Source: a virus
Virus record (IMG/VR): IMGVR_UViG_3300042878_001826
Span: 86,252 to 150,251 of that record
Reading direction: 5' to 3' (one strand)
Length of the DNA: 64,000 nucleotides
Made by a program: the position numbers and the translations under genes. Positions 37,215-44,587 of the stretch are shown here, one piece after another (positions within the stretch are counted from its first letter, which is position 1; each line of letters starts with the position of its first letter). The notes below the pieces were generated by a model that was not told the origin of the DNA, did no database searches, and saw only the letters and a list, made by a program, of their open reading frames with translations.

Positions 37215-38924
37215 ATGAGATATCTAAAACTATACGAAGCGTTTTCATCTAATACGCTTTCAAAGCTTTATAAGCATCTAAAGAAAAAGAATGCTAGTAA
37301 TAAAAGTCTTAATCAATTCAAAGAAGACATGGAAGTAATCGCAAAGTCTTTTGATATTCCTATGGACAAAATATCAGACGAAGATGTTTCTTATATTTCT
37401 AGAAGAAAGGCTCTTCCGCTTAGATCGGAAGCAAAGAATGATTCTGGAATATGGGCCATAAAATTTTGGTTTGATAAAGACGGAGAATATATCGGTACTT
37501 CAGGAACAGGAAACGCAAAGTTTGCTACTTCAAATGTGCCAAGTACTAGTAGTTATCACAGTAAACCATATTCAAAAGCACAATGGGATAAGATTAAAAA
37601 ATCAATGACTTTTGGCTTTCCAAAAACTGGGTATTTAATACCTGTACTCCATGATGAATATGATCAGTTAAAAGATGGTGATGAGGTTATAGTATGTCTT
37701 TGTGATGAGGAAGAATATGATGACTATCCAGATTCTAGAGTAGATAGGTTAGTATGTGGAAAGATATTTGTGGATGGAAACGTATATGTCATACATGACA
37801 ACGATATCGCGGAAGGATCGGAACCAAGTAATACTCCATCAGAAGAATATCCGGACATAGAATGGGGTGAGTATTCCTGGAGTATTGTGAGTATCAATGG
37901 AGGTGTAGGTTCCGATCATTTCAACCTTCATAAAGTCATAAAGTCCGATACTCCAATATCTTACTATAGTGAAAAAGTTGATAATGAAGAAGGTAATAAT
38001 CCTTTTGAATTCAACCTTTCTTTAGAAGAGATAGAAGATAATAAGTTGATTCTTTCTGACTGGTCAGGAAACATTGATGAAAAGAATAAAATAGAAAAAG
38101 AGGCAGACTTTGCAGTTATTTTATACGTCGATGGTATTCTAAGTAGAGGATTGAAAAGTAAATCCGCTACTTCCGAAGAAAGAAAAGAAACTAGAAAAGG
38201 AGCAATCGCTTTGATGTCCGACGAAGACTTCAAGCAAGCAAACATAGAGAAATATCTCAACCAGTTAGTTGAGAAGATTGGAATCACTCCAGAATCAGTG
38301 GAGCTTAAGAATCTACAGAAGGTCGCAGCGACTATAATGTCTACTGGAATATCAGACTCATATGCACTTTTTTCAATTATGAGTCGAGATTATAGGGCTA
38401 TAGATAATTTGGCATATCAACTAAAGAGATTGATATCAAGTGTTTCTCTACAAAATCCAGAAATGATTAAATTTGTCTACAACGAATTTGCAGGTGATTA
38501 TAGAAGAACTAAAAAAAATGCGAGTAATGCATATAAATCAAAAAAAGCTTCAATGGATATGTTAAAAGAAAGAGAATATCTAAAACCTTTATATGATTCT
38601 ATACTCAGAATAAGTAATAAAATATCCAAAGGAATAGTATCTAAAGAGATTACTAGAGGAGAAGATTTAAAAAAGATATTATTCAAACTTGAAAGTATTG
38701 AATCAATGATGAGAGATGATGATTTTGAGCTTTCTCGACAGTTCAGAGACTTCTCGGAAAATGTAAGATATGGAGTGAGTGATTCCGACATGGTTATAAG
38801 AAGACTAGAAAATATGGATGGAGACTATTCTACTTTAACAAACGACAATAAGACGACTCTTTTAGAAATGGATCTGAAAAAACTTAAAGAAATAGAATCT
38901 TATGTAGATGATATAATGAAATAA
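37215..38924 (+). CDS. Large unknown protein with capsid-targeting-like N-terminus
   Basis: A 569-residue protein starting M-R-Y-L-K-L-Y-E-A-F. Around residues 75-105 an A-I-K-F-W-F-D-K-D-G-E-Y segment suggests a beta domain. Residues about 310-350 hold S-A-T-S-E-E-R-K-E-T-R-K-G-A, with helical sequence beyond. L-Y-E|A could be a prohead-protease-type site. It forms a divergent pair with the other large tagged protein. Function unknown; packaging is inferred from the peptide. Confidence 0.78.
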   Translation: MRYLKLYEAFSSNTLSKLYKHLKKKNASNKSLNQFKEDMEVIAKSFDIPMDKISDEDVSYISRRKALPLRSEAKNDSGIWAIKFWFDKDGEYIGTSGTGNAKFATSNVPSTSSYHSKPYSKAQWDKIKKSMTFGFPKTGYLIPVLHDEYDQLKDGDEVIVCLCDEEEYDDYPDSRVDRLVCGKIFVDGNVYVIHDNDIAEGSEPSNTPSEEYPDIEWGEYSWSIVSINGGVGSDHFNLHKVIKSDTPISYYSEKVDNEEGNNPFEFNLSLEEIEDNKLILSDWSGNIDEKNKIEKEADFAVILYVDGILSRGLKSKSATSEERKETRKGAIALMSDEDFKQANIEKYLNQLVEKIGITPESVELKNLQKVAATIMSTGISDSYALFSIMSRDYRAIDNLAYQLKRLISSVSLQNPEMIKFVYNEFAGDYRRTKKNASNAYKSKKASMDMLKEREYLKPLYDSILRISNKISKGIVSKEITRGEDLKKILFKLESIESMMRDDDFELSRQFRDFSENVRYGVSDSDMVIRRLENMDGDYSTLTNDNKTTLLEMDLKKLKEIESYVDDIMK

Positions 38925-38952
38925 AAAAAGCCACTCAAACGAGTGGCTTTTC
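38924..38952. terminator. Bidirectional terminator, recurrent GCCACTC hairpin (copy 2)
   Basis: AAAGCCACTC / GAGTGGCTTT stem with an AAAC loop between convergent genes. Confidence 0.85.
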
Positions 38953-38955
38953 TTT

Positions 38956-39900
38956 TTATATTCTATTTAGAAGCTCTGCCTTCTTTTCTGAAAACTCTTC
39001 GTCTGTCAATATCCCTGCAGAGTTTAAATCTGCAAGTTTCTTTATCAAACCGATTATGTCTTCTGTTGGATTCGAAGCTTTTTCTTTTTTCAAATCTTTT
39101 GTATCAACTGGTTTTACACTCTCTGGTAAAAGCTGAAGAACTATAGAAGATATGTGAAACTTCTCAAAGTCCATATCAACCTCTTCGAACTTTTGGTTTG
39201 ATTTTTTACCTTTTTCAACACGTCCTGTCTCTATCGAATTGGTCGAATAGCTTGTAGTCGTCGCCATATTTCCTAAATCTGAAATATTGATACCAGCAGT
39301 ATATGTAGAGTTTATAGACTGTAGATTTGTGGTATTAGTTGTAGTAGTACCAATAATGTTATTACTCAAGCCATTTGTATAATAACCACCGGTTGTTGTG
39401 CCACTAAGTCCACCGGTTGTTGTTCCACAATAAACGTTTGGAACTCCATACCAGTAAGGTTGATAATGTGGATAGTGAACAGGATAATATCTTTCTACTA
39501 TCACTCTGTTGAATCTATTTCTCCAGTTATTTAAACTCACTACATTTTCTTTGTAGAAGAATACTTCAAGCATTCCGTTTTTAGAAATAGCGACCTTTGT
39601 ACTTTGATTGTCTTCGACTTCGTATGTATTGAACACAAACTTTTTGTTATCATCTACGAAACAATCAAGATAGAATCTTTCACCGGGTCTGATTACCAGT
39701 CCGCTTTGTGATATTGTATTTCCGTTTAGTTTGATGTCTGCGAGTACGCAGTCTGTTAGTGGATTGAAAAGTTCTATTTGAAACTCTTCTTTGTCTTTTA
39801 GATAGACTTTGCCATTTTTGATTGACTTTCTCCCTTTATCGTTGGAGACTACCCATGCACTTGGCTTTTCAACATGGTTGTTTTTAGCTTTCTTTGCCAT
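38956..39900 (-). CDS. SHOCT-domain protein of unknown function
   Basis: A 314-residue protein. Residues about 20-130 are a beta-sandwich candidate with L-V-I-R-P-G-E-R-F-Y-L-D, followed by a Y/P-rich stretch (H-Y-P-H-Y-Q-P-Y-W-Y-G), a long G/T/N-rich linker (about 155-235), and a C-terminal SHOCT domain (I-I-G-L-I-K-K-L-A-D-L-N-S-A-G-I-L-T-D-E-E-F). SHOCT is a short oligomerisation/targeting domain found at protein ends. Start M-A-K-K-A-K-N chosen over an upstream in-frame ATG by context. A structural or cell-envelope role is possible. Confidence 0.75.
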   Translation of the reverse strand: MAKKAKNNHVEKPSAWVVSNDKGRKSIKNGKVYLKDKEEFQIELFNPLTDCVLADIKLNGNTISQSGLVIRPGERFYLDCFVDDNKKFVFNTYEVEDNQSTKVAISKNGMLEVFFYKENVVSLNNWRNRFNRVIVERYYPVHYPHYQPYWYGVPNVYCGTTTGGLSGTTTGGYYTNGLSNNIIGTTTTNTTNLQSINSTYTAGINISDLGNMATTTSYSTNSIETGRVEKGKKSNQKFEEVDMDFEKFHISSIVLQLLPESVKPVDTKDLKKEKASNPTEDIIGLIKKLADLNSAGILTDEEFSEKKAELLNRI

Positions 39901-40002
39901 TTTATTCTTTTTTATTTTTAACTTATATCTTGATTCATTTCTAAATCTCAAAGGCTACCCGGAATAACCTGACATAAGTTTGTCGAACTTAAAAGTATAT
40001 AT

Positions 40003-40023
40003 AAGAGGATTATTTCCCTCTTT
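40003..40023 (-). terminator. Possible weak terminator
   Basis: A 6-bp AAGAGG/CCTCTT stem overlaps the stop codon of the gene ending at 40022; its 3' side on the minus strand is A/T-rich but not a pure T run. Confidence 0.35.
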
Positions 40024-40900
40024 ATATTTTAATAGTGTCTTGAAGACCTAACTCTTCTATTAATTTGACTATATTTCTATGAAATGGTGAGTCCTTTTCA
40101 ATAGACAAATGGTTTCTATTATGCCAATGATAACAATACGCATCGTCATAGAAATATTCATTGTTATTATTTTTAAACCAAAGGTCAAAATCACATGTGT
40201 CACAAATCCACATTGGATCAAACCACCCACAGGGTAGAGTATTTATTTCTAAAGTACTATCTAAGCTAAAATGTATTTGATTTTCCTTTCTATTACCAAA
40301 TGTATCTTGCATTCCAAAATGACCTCCACCATATTCAAGAAATCTTTCTATTATACTTTTTAAAATATTTTTATCTCTACACCAAAAAAGTGCATTATTT
40401 GGATAGTTACTTCTTTCCCATGTTGATAGAAATGAATCATATTTAGAGAATAGATAGTCAAAATTTTTGAAAAAAAGTATATCTAAATCAAACCACATTC
40501 CATCATATTTGTAAAGCATTATAAGTCTAAGATAATCACTATAGAATGATGGCATAGATAGATATCCATTTCTATCTATTTGATATGATTCTAATGGAGT
40601 TCCAACTCTTTCTGTTAAGTGATCAAAATATTTCACTTCACAAAATCTACTTAATAACTTATAGATAGGCTTTTCTAAATAAGATTCTATGTCAGATTCA
40701 CCCCATAGTATTATTTTATTGTTTGTATCCTTAACATTTGTTAAGTAACATGATAGTATTGAAAATAGCTGATTTATTCCAATTTCTTTATTCCAATAAC
40801 AATGAAATGTTACGGGCTTTTCATAAACAATTTCATCATGTGTTTTTATATCTTTTAGTTGGTCAAAAAGACTTTCTTTAATTAAATTATGTAATATCAT
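40022..40900 (-). CDS. DXD glycosyltransferase (GT32/TcdA-like)
   Basis: A 292-residue enzyme starting M-I-L-H-N-L-I-K-E-S. F-H-C-Y-W-N near residue 27 opens a GT-A fold, and Y-K-Y-D-G-M-W-F-D-L-D-I-L-F-F places the metal- and sugar-nucleotide-binding D-x-D around residues 135-145. Further on are N-N-A-L-F-W and C-Y-H-W-H-N-R. This order matches the Och1/capsular-polysaccharide sugar transferase group. Target unknown: phage DNA, virion protein or host glycan. The longer frame upstream runs through A/T-rich control sequence and was not used. A second glycosyltransferase is at 10474. Confidence 0.78.
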   Translation of the reverse strand: MILHNLIKESLFDQLKDIKTHDEIVYEKPVTFHCYWNKEIGINQLFSILSCYLTNVKDTNNKIILWGESDIESYLEKPIYKLLSRFCEVKYFDHLTERVGTPLESYQIDRNGYLSMPSFYSDYLRLIMLYKYDGMWFDLDILFFKNFDYLFSKYDSFLSTWERSNYPNNALFWCRDKNILKSIIERFLEYGGGHFGMQDTFGNRKENQIHFSLDSTLEINTLPCGWFDPMWICDTCDFDLWFKNNNNEYFYDDAYCYHWHNRNHLSIEKDSPFHRNIVKLIEELGLQDTIKI

Positions 40901-40929
40901 AAATTTTATATTAATAATAATAATAATGT

Positions 40930-40961
40930 TTTGTATTTTGTTAAAAAACTCCGTATCTTTG
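40930..40961 (+). promoter_or_regulatory. Host-like promoter, TTTG-N20-TATCTTTG
   Basis: TTTG (40930-40933), 20 bases, TATCTTTG (40954-40961), 24 bases before the ATG at 40986. The paralogous peptidase at 8140 has the same promoter type at almost the same distance. Confidence 0.8.
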
Positions 40962-40985
40962 TCAAACAAACAAATAAATATAAAG

Positions 40986-42245
40986 ATGGGTAAAGCTACA
41001 AAGTTCATATTAAATACTTTTATCAAACTTACTTCGATGACATATCCTTATGGATATGAAGACGTTTTGGTAAAAGAAATGATTAAATGCGGGTTGTTCC
41101 CTAAAGACATCGTGAAAGATGTTCACGGAAATTTCTTCTATCAGGTAGGAGAAAGCAGAACTATTTTCGCAAGCCACTTAGATACTGTTTCAAAAACACA
41201 CACAAAAGTAAATCATGTTTTCGAAGGAACCATGATTAAAACTGATGGTACTACTACATTAGGTGCAGATGATAAAGCAGGTGTTACAACTATGCTTTGG
41301 ATGATTAAACACAACGTTCCTGGATTATACTACTTCTTTATTGGTGAAGAAGTTGGTTGTATCGGTTCTGGTAATGCAGCAAGATCTGTATCTGACTTTA
41401 AAGATAAATATGATAGAATAATCTCTTTCGATAGACGTGATGTTGGTTCTGTAATCACTCACCAATCTTGGTCAAGATGTTGCTCAGACTCTTTTGGTGA
41501 TGCTTTGGCTTCAGAGTTAAACAAAAGCGGTTTGTCATATAAGAAAGACGATGGTGGTGTCTATACTGACTCGGCAGAGTTCGTAGATATCATTCCAGAG
41601 TGTACTAACATATCTGTTGGTTATTACAAAGAACACACAACAAACGAGTCTCAAGATATCGTTCACTTAGAGAAACTTGCAGAAGCTTGTTTAAGAGTTG
41701 ATTGGGAAAATCTTCCTACAGAAAGAGACCCAAAGTTCACAGAGTACAAAACGACTTCCTACGACTATGGAACTTCTTATGGCTCTTCTAAAAGAAACAC
41801 TTGGGTTGGTAAAGGTGGTGGTATCGATTATGGATATGGCAACTCTCGTACAAAGAGAGGTAGTTCTAAAAAAGGTGGAAGTAGAGGTAATGGATACCAC
41901 GATGATTGGTATGACGACTATAGTGGCTCATACGCACACGACGATTATCCTGGATGGGATGATGAAGTAGAAGATGTGGATAGCGATTGGGATAAATGGG
42001 AAGAAATTGAAACTAAGAATAGTAAAACATATTATGACAAAGGTGGAGAGCTTATTGAGATAAAAGATAAAAAAGTATCAACTGCTCAAAGTGACTATGA
42101 ATGGATAATGTCTAAGTTTGTTGGATCTAAACTAACGATTCATGATTTAGAAGTAATAAAACATCAGTACCTAGATTTATCTAGCTATAACGACAGATTG
42201 TTCTATGAATATTTGGTTGAGTATGTTAGCGAGCTAAATCAATAA
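40986..42245 (+). CDS. M20/M42-like metallopeptidase (paralogue 2)
   Basis: A 419-residue paralogue of the protein at 6917. Metal-binding blocks are S-H64-L-D66-T-V, L-G-A-D-D-K-A-G, I-G-E-E-V-G-C-I-G-S, I-S-F-D-R-R-D and Y-K-E-H-T-T. After about residue 260 comes a long Gly/Ser/Tyr/Asp low-complexity linker and a C-terminal D-Y-E-W-I-M-S-K-F-V domain. The ATG next to AAATATAAAG was chosen because the upstream extension crosses the host-like promoter. Its 3' end overlaps the convergent gene by 20 bases. Substrate unknown. Confidence 0.85.
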   Translation: MGKATKFILNTFIKLTSMTYPYGYEDVLVKEMIKCGLFPKDIVKDVHGNFFYQVGESRTIFASHLDTVSKTHTKVNHVFEGTMIKTDGTTTLGADDKAGVTTMLWMIKHNVPGLYYFFIGEEVGCIGSGNAARSVSDFKDKYDRIISFDRRDVGSVITHQSWSRCCSDSFGDALASELNKSGLSYKKDDGGVYTDSAEFVDIIPECTNISVGYYKEHTTNESQDIVHLEKLAEACLRVDWENLPTERDPKFTEYKTTSYDYGTSYGSSKRNTWVGKGGGIDYGYGNSRTKRGSSKKGGSRGNGYHDDWYDDYSGSYAHDDYPGWDDEVEDVDSDWDKWEEIETKNSKTYYDKGGELIEIKDKKVSTAQSDYEWIMSKFVGSKLTIHDLEVIKHQYLDLSSYNDRLFYEYLVEYVSELNQ

Positions 42246-42486
42246 TGTCAGTGGTTTTGACAATCTCGTCTGGGGCGTTTTTTATTTCAGAATTAGGAAC
42301 ATTATGACTAACTTTAAAAGATACTTTAGAAAGTTTTTCGACTATCTTAACCGGTGTGTAAGGAAACTTTCTTTGTAGTAAAGGTGGGCAAGACGGTTCA
42401 TCAAGATACCAATACTCAACAAGAACAACATCACCGACTTCATAAGTTGGTTTTTTATAAGAATTAAACTCTAATATAAATTTCAT
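42226..42486 (-). CDS. Small unknown protein with capsid-targeting-like N-terminus
   Basis: An 86-residue protein starting M-K-F-I-L-E-F-N-S-Y, with I-L-E as in the paralogue family A proteins. The rest looks like an SH3-type barrel (V-G-D-V-V-L-V-E-Y-W-Y and T-P-V-K-I-V-E-K-L). It is divergent from the third family A paralogue, separated by a 22-base AT-rich gap, and overlaps the peptidase gene end. Function unknown. Confidence 0.7.
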   Translation of the reverse strand: MKFILEFNSYKKPTYEVGDVVLVEYWYLDEPSCPPLLQRKFPYTPVKIVEKLSKVSFKVSHNVPNSEIKNAPDEIVKTTDIIDLAR

Positions 42487-42508
42487 TAACTATATATAAA
42501 ATTTTCAC

Positions 42509-43477
42509 ATGCTTAAATTTGACAACGAAATGTACAGATTTCTTGAGTTCGCATCAAGAGGTTCGGTTATTGCACAGATACTAATGAACGGAGATTCAAA
42601 ACTTCTTGTATTGGAAGGAAACTTTATTTCTAAAGTTGAAAAAGAGATTGACATGGTTTCTTTTTTACCTCTGTCTAAGTTTGAGAAAGTAGAGGATGTC
42701 TGGCACAAAAGTCGAACTTCTATAAAGATTGGAAAGTTTTTGAGAAAGTTTTTGAACGAATACTCTATCAAAAACTATGAGATTGATGATACTCAGATTG
42801 AGAAATTTGTGAATACTTTCAAATCTTATTTTTCAAGAGATACATCTAAGTTAAAGATTGTTGAAGGTAAAGATATTTTAAAATACTATCAAGAAGATAG
42901 TTACCATATAAATGGTGGTTGTAGATACGGAAGTCTTTGGAACTCCTGTATGAGACAGTCTGAAAGAAACAAGTTCATGAAGCTTTACGCAGACAATGTG
43001 GATAAGATAAAGATGCTGGTGTTCTTTGATGATAATGAAAGAATAAGAGCGAGAGCTTTGCTTTGGGATGGAGTAAGAGACCACAATGATAAAGATGCAA
43101 GATATAAATTCATGGATAGAATATATTCTTTCTATGACCACGATGTAGATTTTTTCAAAGATTGGGCCAAAGATAACGGATACATTGCAAAATGGGAACA
43201 ATCTGCCAAATCTGAAAGAGATTTTGATTTAGGAGATAAAGTTCATTCAAGAATGTCATTGTATGTAAAGCTTGAAAATACCGAACAAGATTACTATCCT
43301 TATTTAGATACTTTCAAATTCTATAACGTAGATAAGAAAAGATTCTCTAGTTCTGATGGATTCAACTTTGACTATGTTTTGATTCAAAGTAATGGTGCTA
43401 CCGAAAGAGAAGAAGAAGAACCAGATGAAGAAGAGCCAGAATATTGGGGAGATTCTGATGATGATGATCAATACTAA
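42509..43477 (+). CDS. Unknown protein, paralogue family A (3 of 3)
   Basis: A 322-residue paralogue of the genes at 970 and 32250. Shared blocks are T-S-I-K-I-G-K-F-L, F-V-N-T-F-K, I-V-E-G-K-D-I-L-K-Y-Y, W-N-S-C-M, L-Y-A-D-N, R-A-L-L-W-D and F-M-D-R-I-Y. The start M-L-K-F-D-N-E-M-Y-R-F-L-E-F is a longer, less typical version of the N-terminal peptide. The C-terminus is a short acidic stretch (E-E-E-P-D-E-E-E-P-E-Y-W-G-D) without the zinc ribbon. Function unknown. Confidence 0.78.
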   Translation: MLKFDNEMYRFLEFASRGSVIAQILMNGDSKLLVLEGNFISKVEKEIDMVSFLPLSKFEKVEDVWHKSRTSIKIGKFLRKFLNEYSIKNYEIDDTQIEKFVNTFKSYFSRDTSKLKIVEGKDILKYYQEDSYHINGGCRYGSLWNSCMRQSERNKFMKLYADNVDKIKMLVFFDDNERIRARALLWDGVRDHNDKDARYKFMDRIYSFYDHDVDFFKDWAKDNGYIAKWEQSAKSERDFDLGDKVHSRMSLYVKLENTEQDYYPYLDTFKFYNVDKKRFSSSDGFNFDYVLIQSNGATEREEEEPDEEEPEYWGDSDDDDQY

Positions 43478-43479
43478 CA

Positions 43480-43512
43480 AAAAAGCCACTCAAACTGAGT
43501 GGCTTTTTTTTA
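43480..43512. terminator. Bidirectional terminator, recurrent GCCACTC hairpin (copy 3)
   Basis: AAAGCCACTCA / TGAGTGGCTTT stem with an AAC loop and long A and T runs between convergent genes. Confidence 0.88.
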
Positions 43513-44262
43513 GTCGTTGTTTTCTGAACGATACTTATCGTATCTGTTCGCAATCTCTATTAAGAATTTATTTCTTACAATATCTGTGTTTTGGAACTCA
43601 AAAAGATTCAACTCATTCATTCCATTGACCATTTTGATGAAGTCATTATATCCAGAGTCTCTTTTCTTCACATCATACTGTGATGTATCTCCCATCATGA
43701 CCGCCTTAGAATCTTTACCTAAACGAGTTACCCAAAGCATTAGTTGTTTGATACTTGCGTTCTGACATTCGTCTAAAAGCATTATTGAGTTATCATATGT
43801 AGAACCTCTCATATAAGCAAGTGGTTCAAAAACAATCTCTTCAGTAGAAAACAAAAAGTCTGTTGCTTGTTTTCCGATTATCTTACAGAAAGAGTTATAA
43901 TATGACTGTCTATAAGGATGAAGTTTGTCTTCCATCGATCCAGGAAGAAATCCTAAGTTTTCACCAGATTCTTGTATTGGTTTTGTAATGATTATCTTTT
44001 CAATCTTTTTATCGGCTAAAAGAGCTAAAGCGGTATAACATGTAGTAAAAGTCTTAGATGTTCCGGCAGGGCCGTGAACAACGGTAAGTGTATTGTTTCT
44101 AATGCCTTTGTACAAATCATTCTGCTTTGGTGTAAGCTGTACATTGCATTTTTGGAATTCCTCTTTTGAAAGAGAGTTCTTCCTTCTGATGTTCTTACGA
44201 TATTCGTGCTCTTGCACACCTTCGTCAACTTCGTTCTTGAAATCCCGTTTTTCTCTCGCCAT
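43510..44262 (-). CDS. phoH: PhoH-like ATPase
   Basis: A 250-residue P-loop protein. Walker A is G-P-A-G-T-S-K-T (64-71), I-I-T-K-P near 91, Walker B is I-M-L-L-D164-E-C-Q-N, and V-M-M-G-D-T-S-Q-Y follows, the PhoH/RNA-helicase-like order. Frequently carried by large phages of the T4 group; its exact role (RNA metabolism, phosphate stress) is unsettled. N-terminal 40 residues are basic. Ends in the shared convergent terminator. Confidence 0.92.
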   Translation of the reverse strand: MAREKRDFKNEVDEGVQEHEYRKNIRRKNSLSKEEFQKCNVQLTPKQNDLYKGIRNNTLTVVHGPAGTSKTFTTCYTALALLADKKIEKIIITKPIQESGENLGFLPGSMEDKLHPYRQSYYNSFCKIIGKQATDFLFSTEEIVFEPLAYMRGSTYDNSIMLLDECQNASIKQLMLWVTRLGKDSKAVMMGDTSQYDVKKRDSGYNDFIKMVNGMNELNLFEFQNTDIVRNKFLIEIANRYDKYRSENND

Positions 44263-44335
44263 ATTTTAATATTTCTTTTTTATTATATATTGAAATATTC
44301 TATTTACCCTTTCCTATATTAAATGGGCTACAAAG

Positions 44336-44350
44336 TTTTTAATATATATG
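44336..44350 (+). promoter_or_regulatory. AT-rich phage promoter/start element
   Basis: TTTTTAATATATATG, about 17 bases before the GTG start of the first late gene; likely the late promoter of the 44.4-52.3 kb transcript. Confidence 0.55.
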
Positions 44351-44367
44351 TAAAAATATCATTTTAG

Positions 44368-44583
44368 GTGAAGACTAAGGATGAACTCATATACGACTTG
44401 ATATTCTCTGATGTTACAAGTTATAGAATAGATATCGCCGAATATTTGGATGACATATACGGATATGAGGAATTCGTCGCAGAAATAAAACGAGTATTAA
44501 AAAAGTCAAAGGTCAACATAGTCAAAAGTAGTGTCTTGGTTGATAGCAAGACTGCGATATGGGAACTAAAAGTAAAGAAATAA
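44368..44583 (+). CDS. Small unknown protein at the head of the late block
   Basis: A 71-residue protein, K-T-K-D-E-L-I-Y-D-L-I-F-S-D-V-T to I-W-E-L-K-V-K-K. A GTG start is used, the first usable codon after the AT-rich element, with TTTTAG just before it. It is two helices then a short beta hairpin. It precedes the 2400-residue gene by four bases and could be its chaperone or a small baseplate part; neither is shown. Confidence 0.62.
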   Translation: MKTKDELIYDLIFSDVTSYRIDIAEYLDDIYGYEEFVAEIKRVLKKSKVNIVKSSVLVDSKTAIWELKVKK

Positions 44584-44587
44584 AAAT

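Noticed and set aside
40901-41026. N-terminal extension of the glycosyltransferase at 40022 with a hydrophobic stretch
   Set aside because: It lies across the facing peptidase promoter and A/T repeats; the shorter start at M-I-L-H-N is preceded by ATTAATATAAAATTT, like other starts here.
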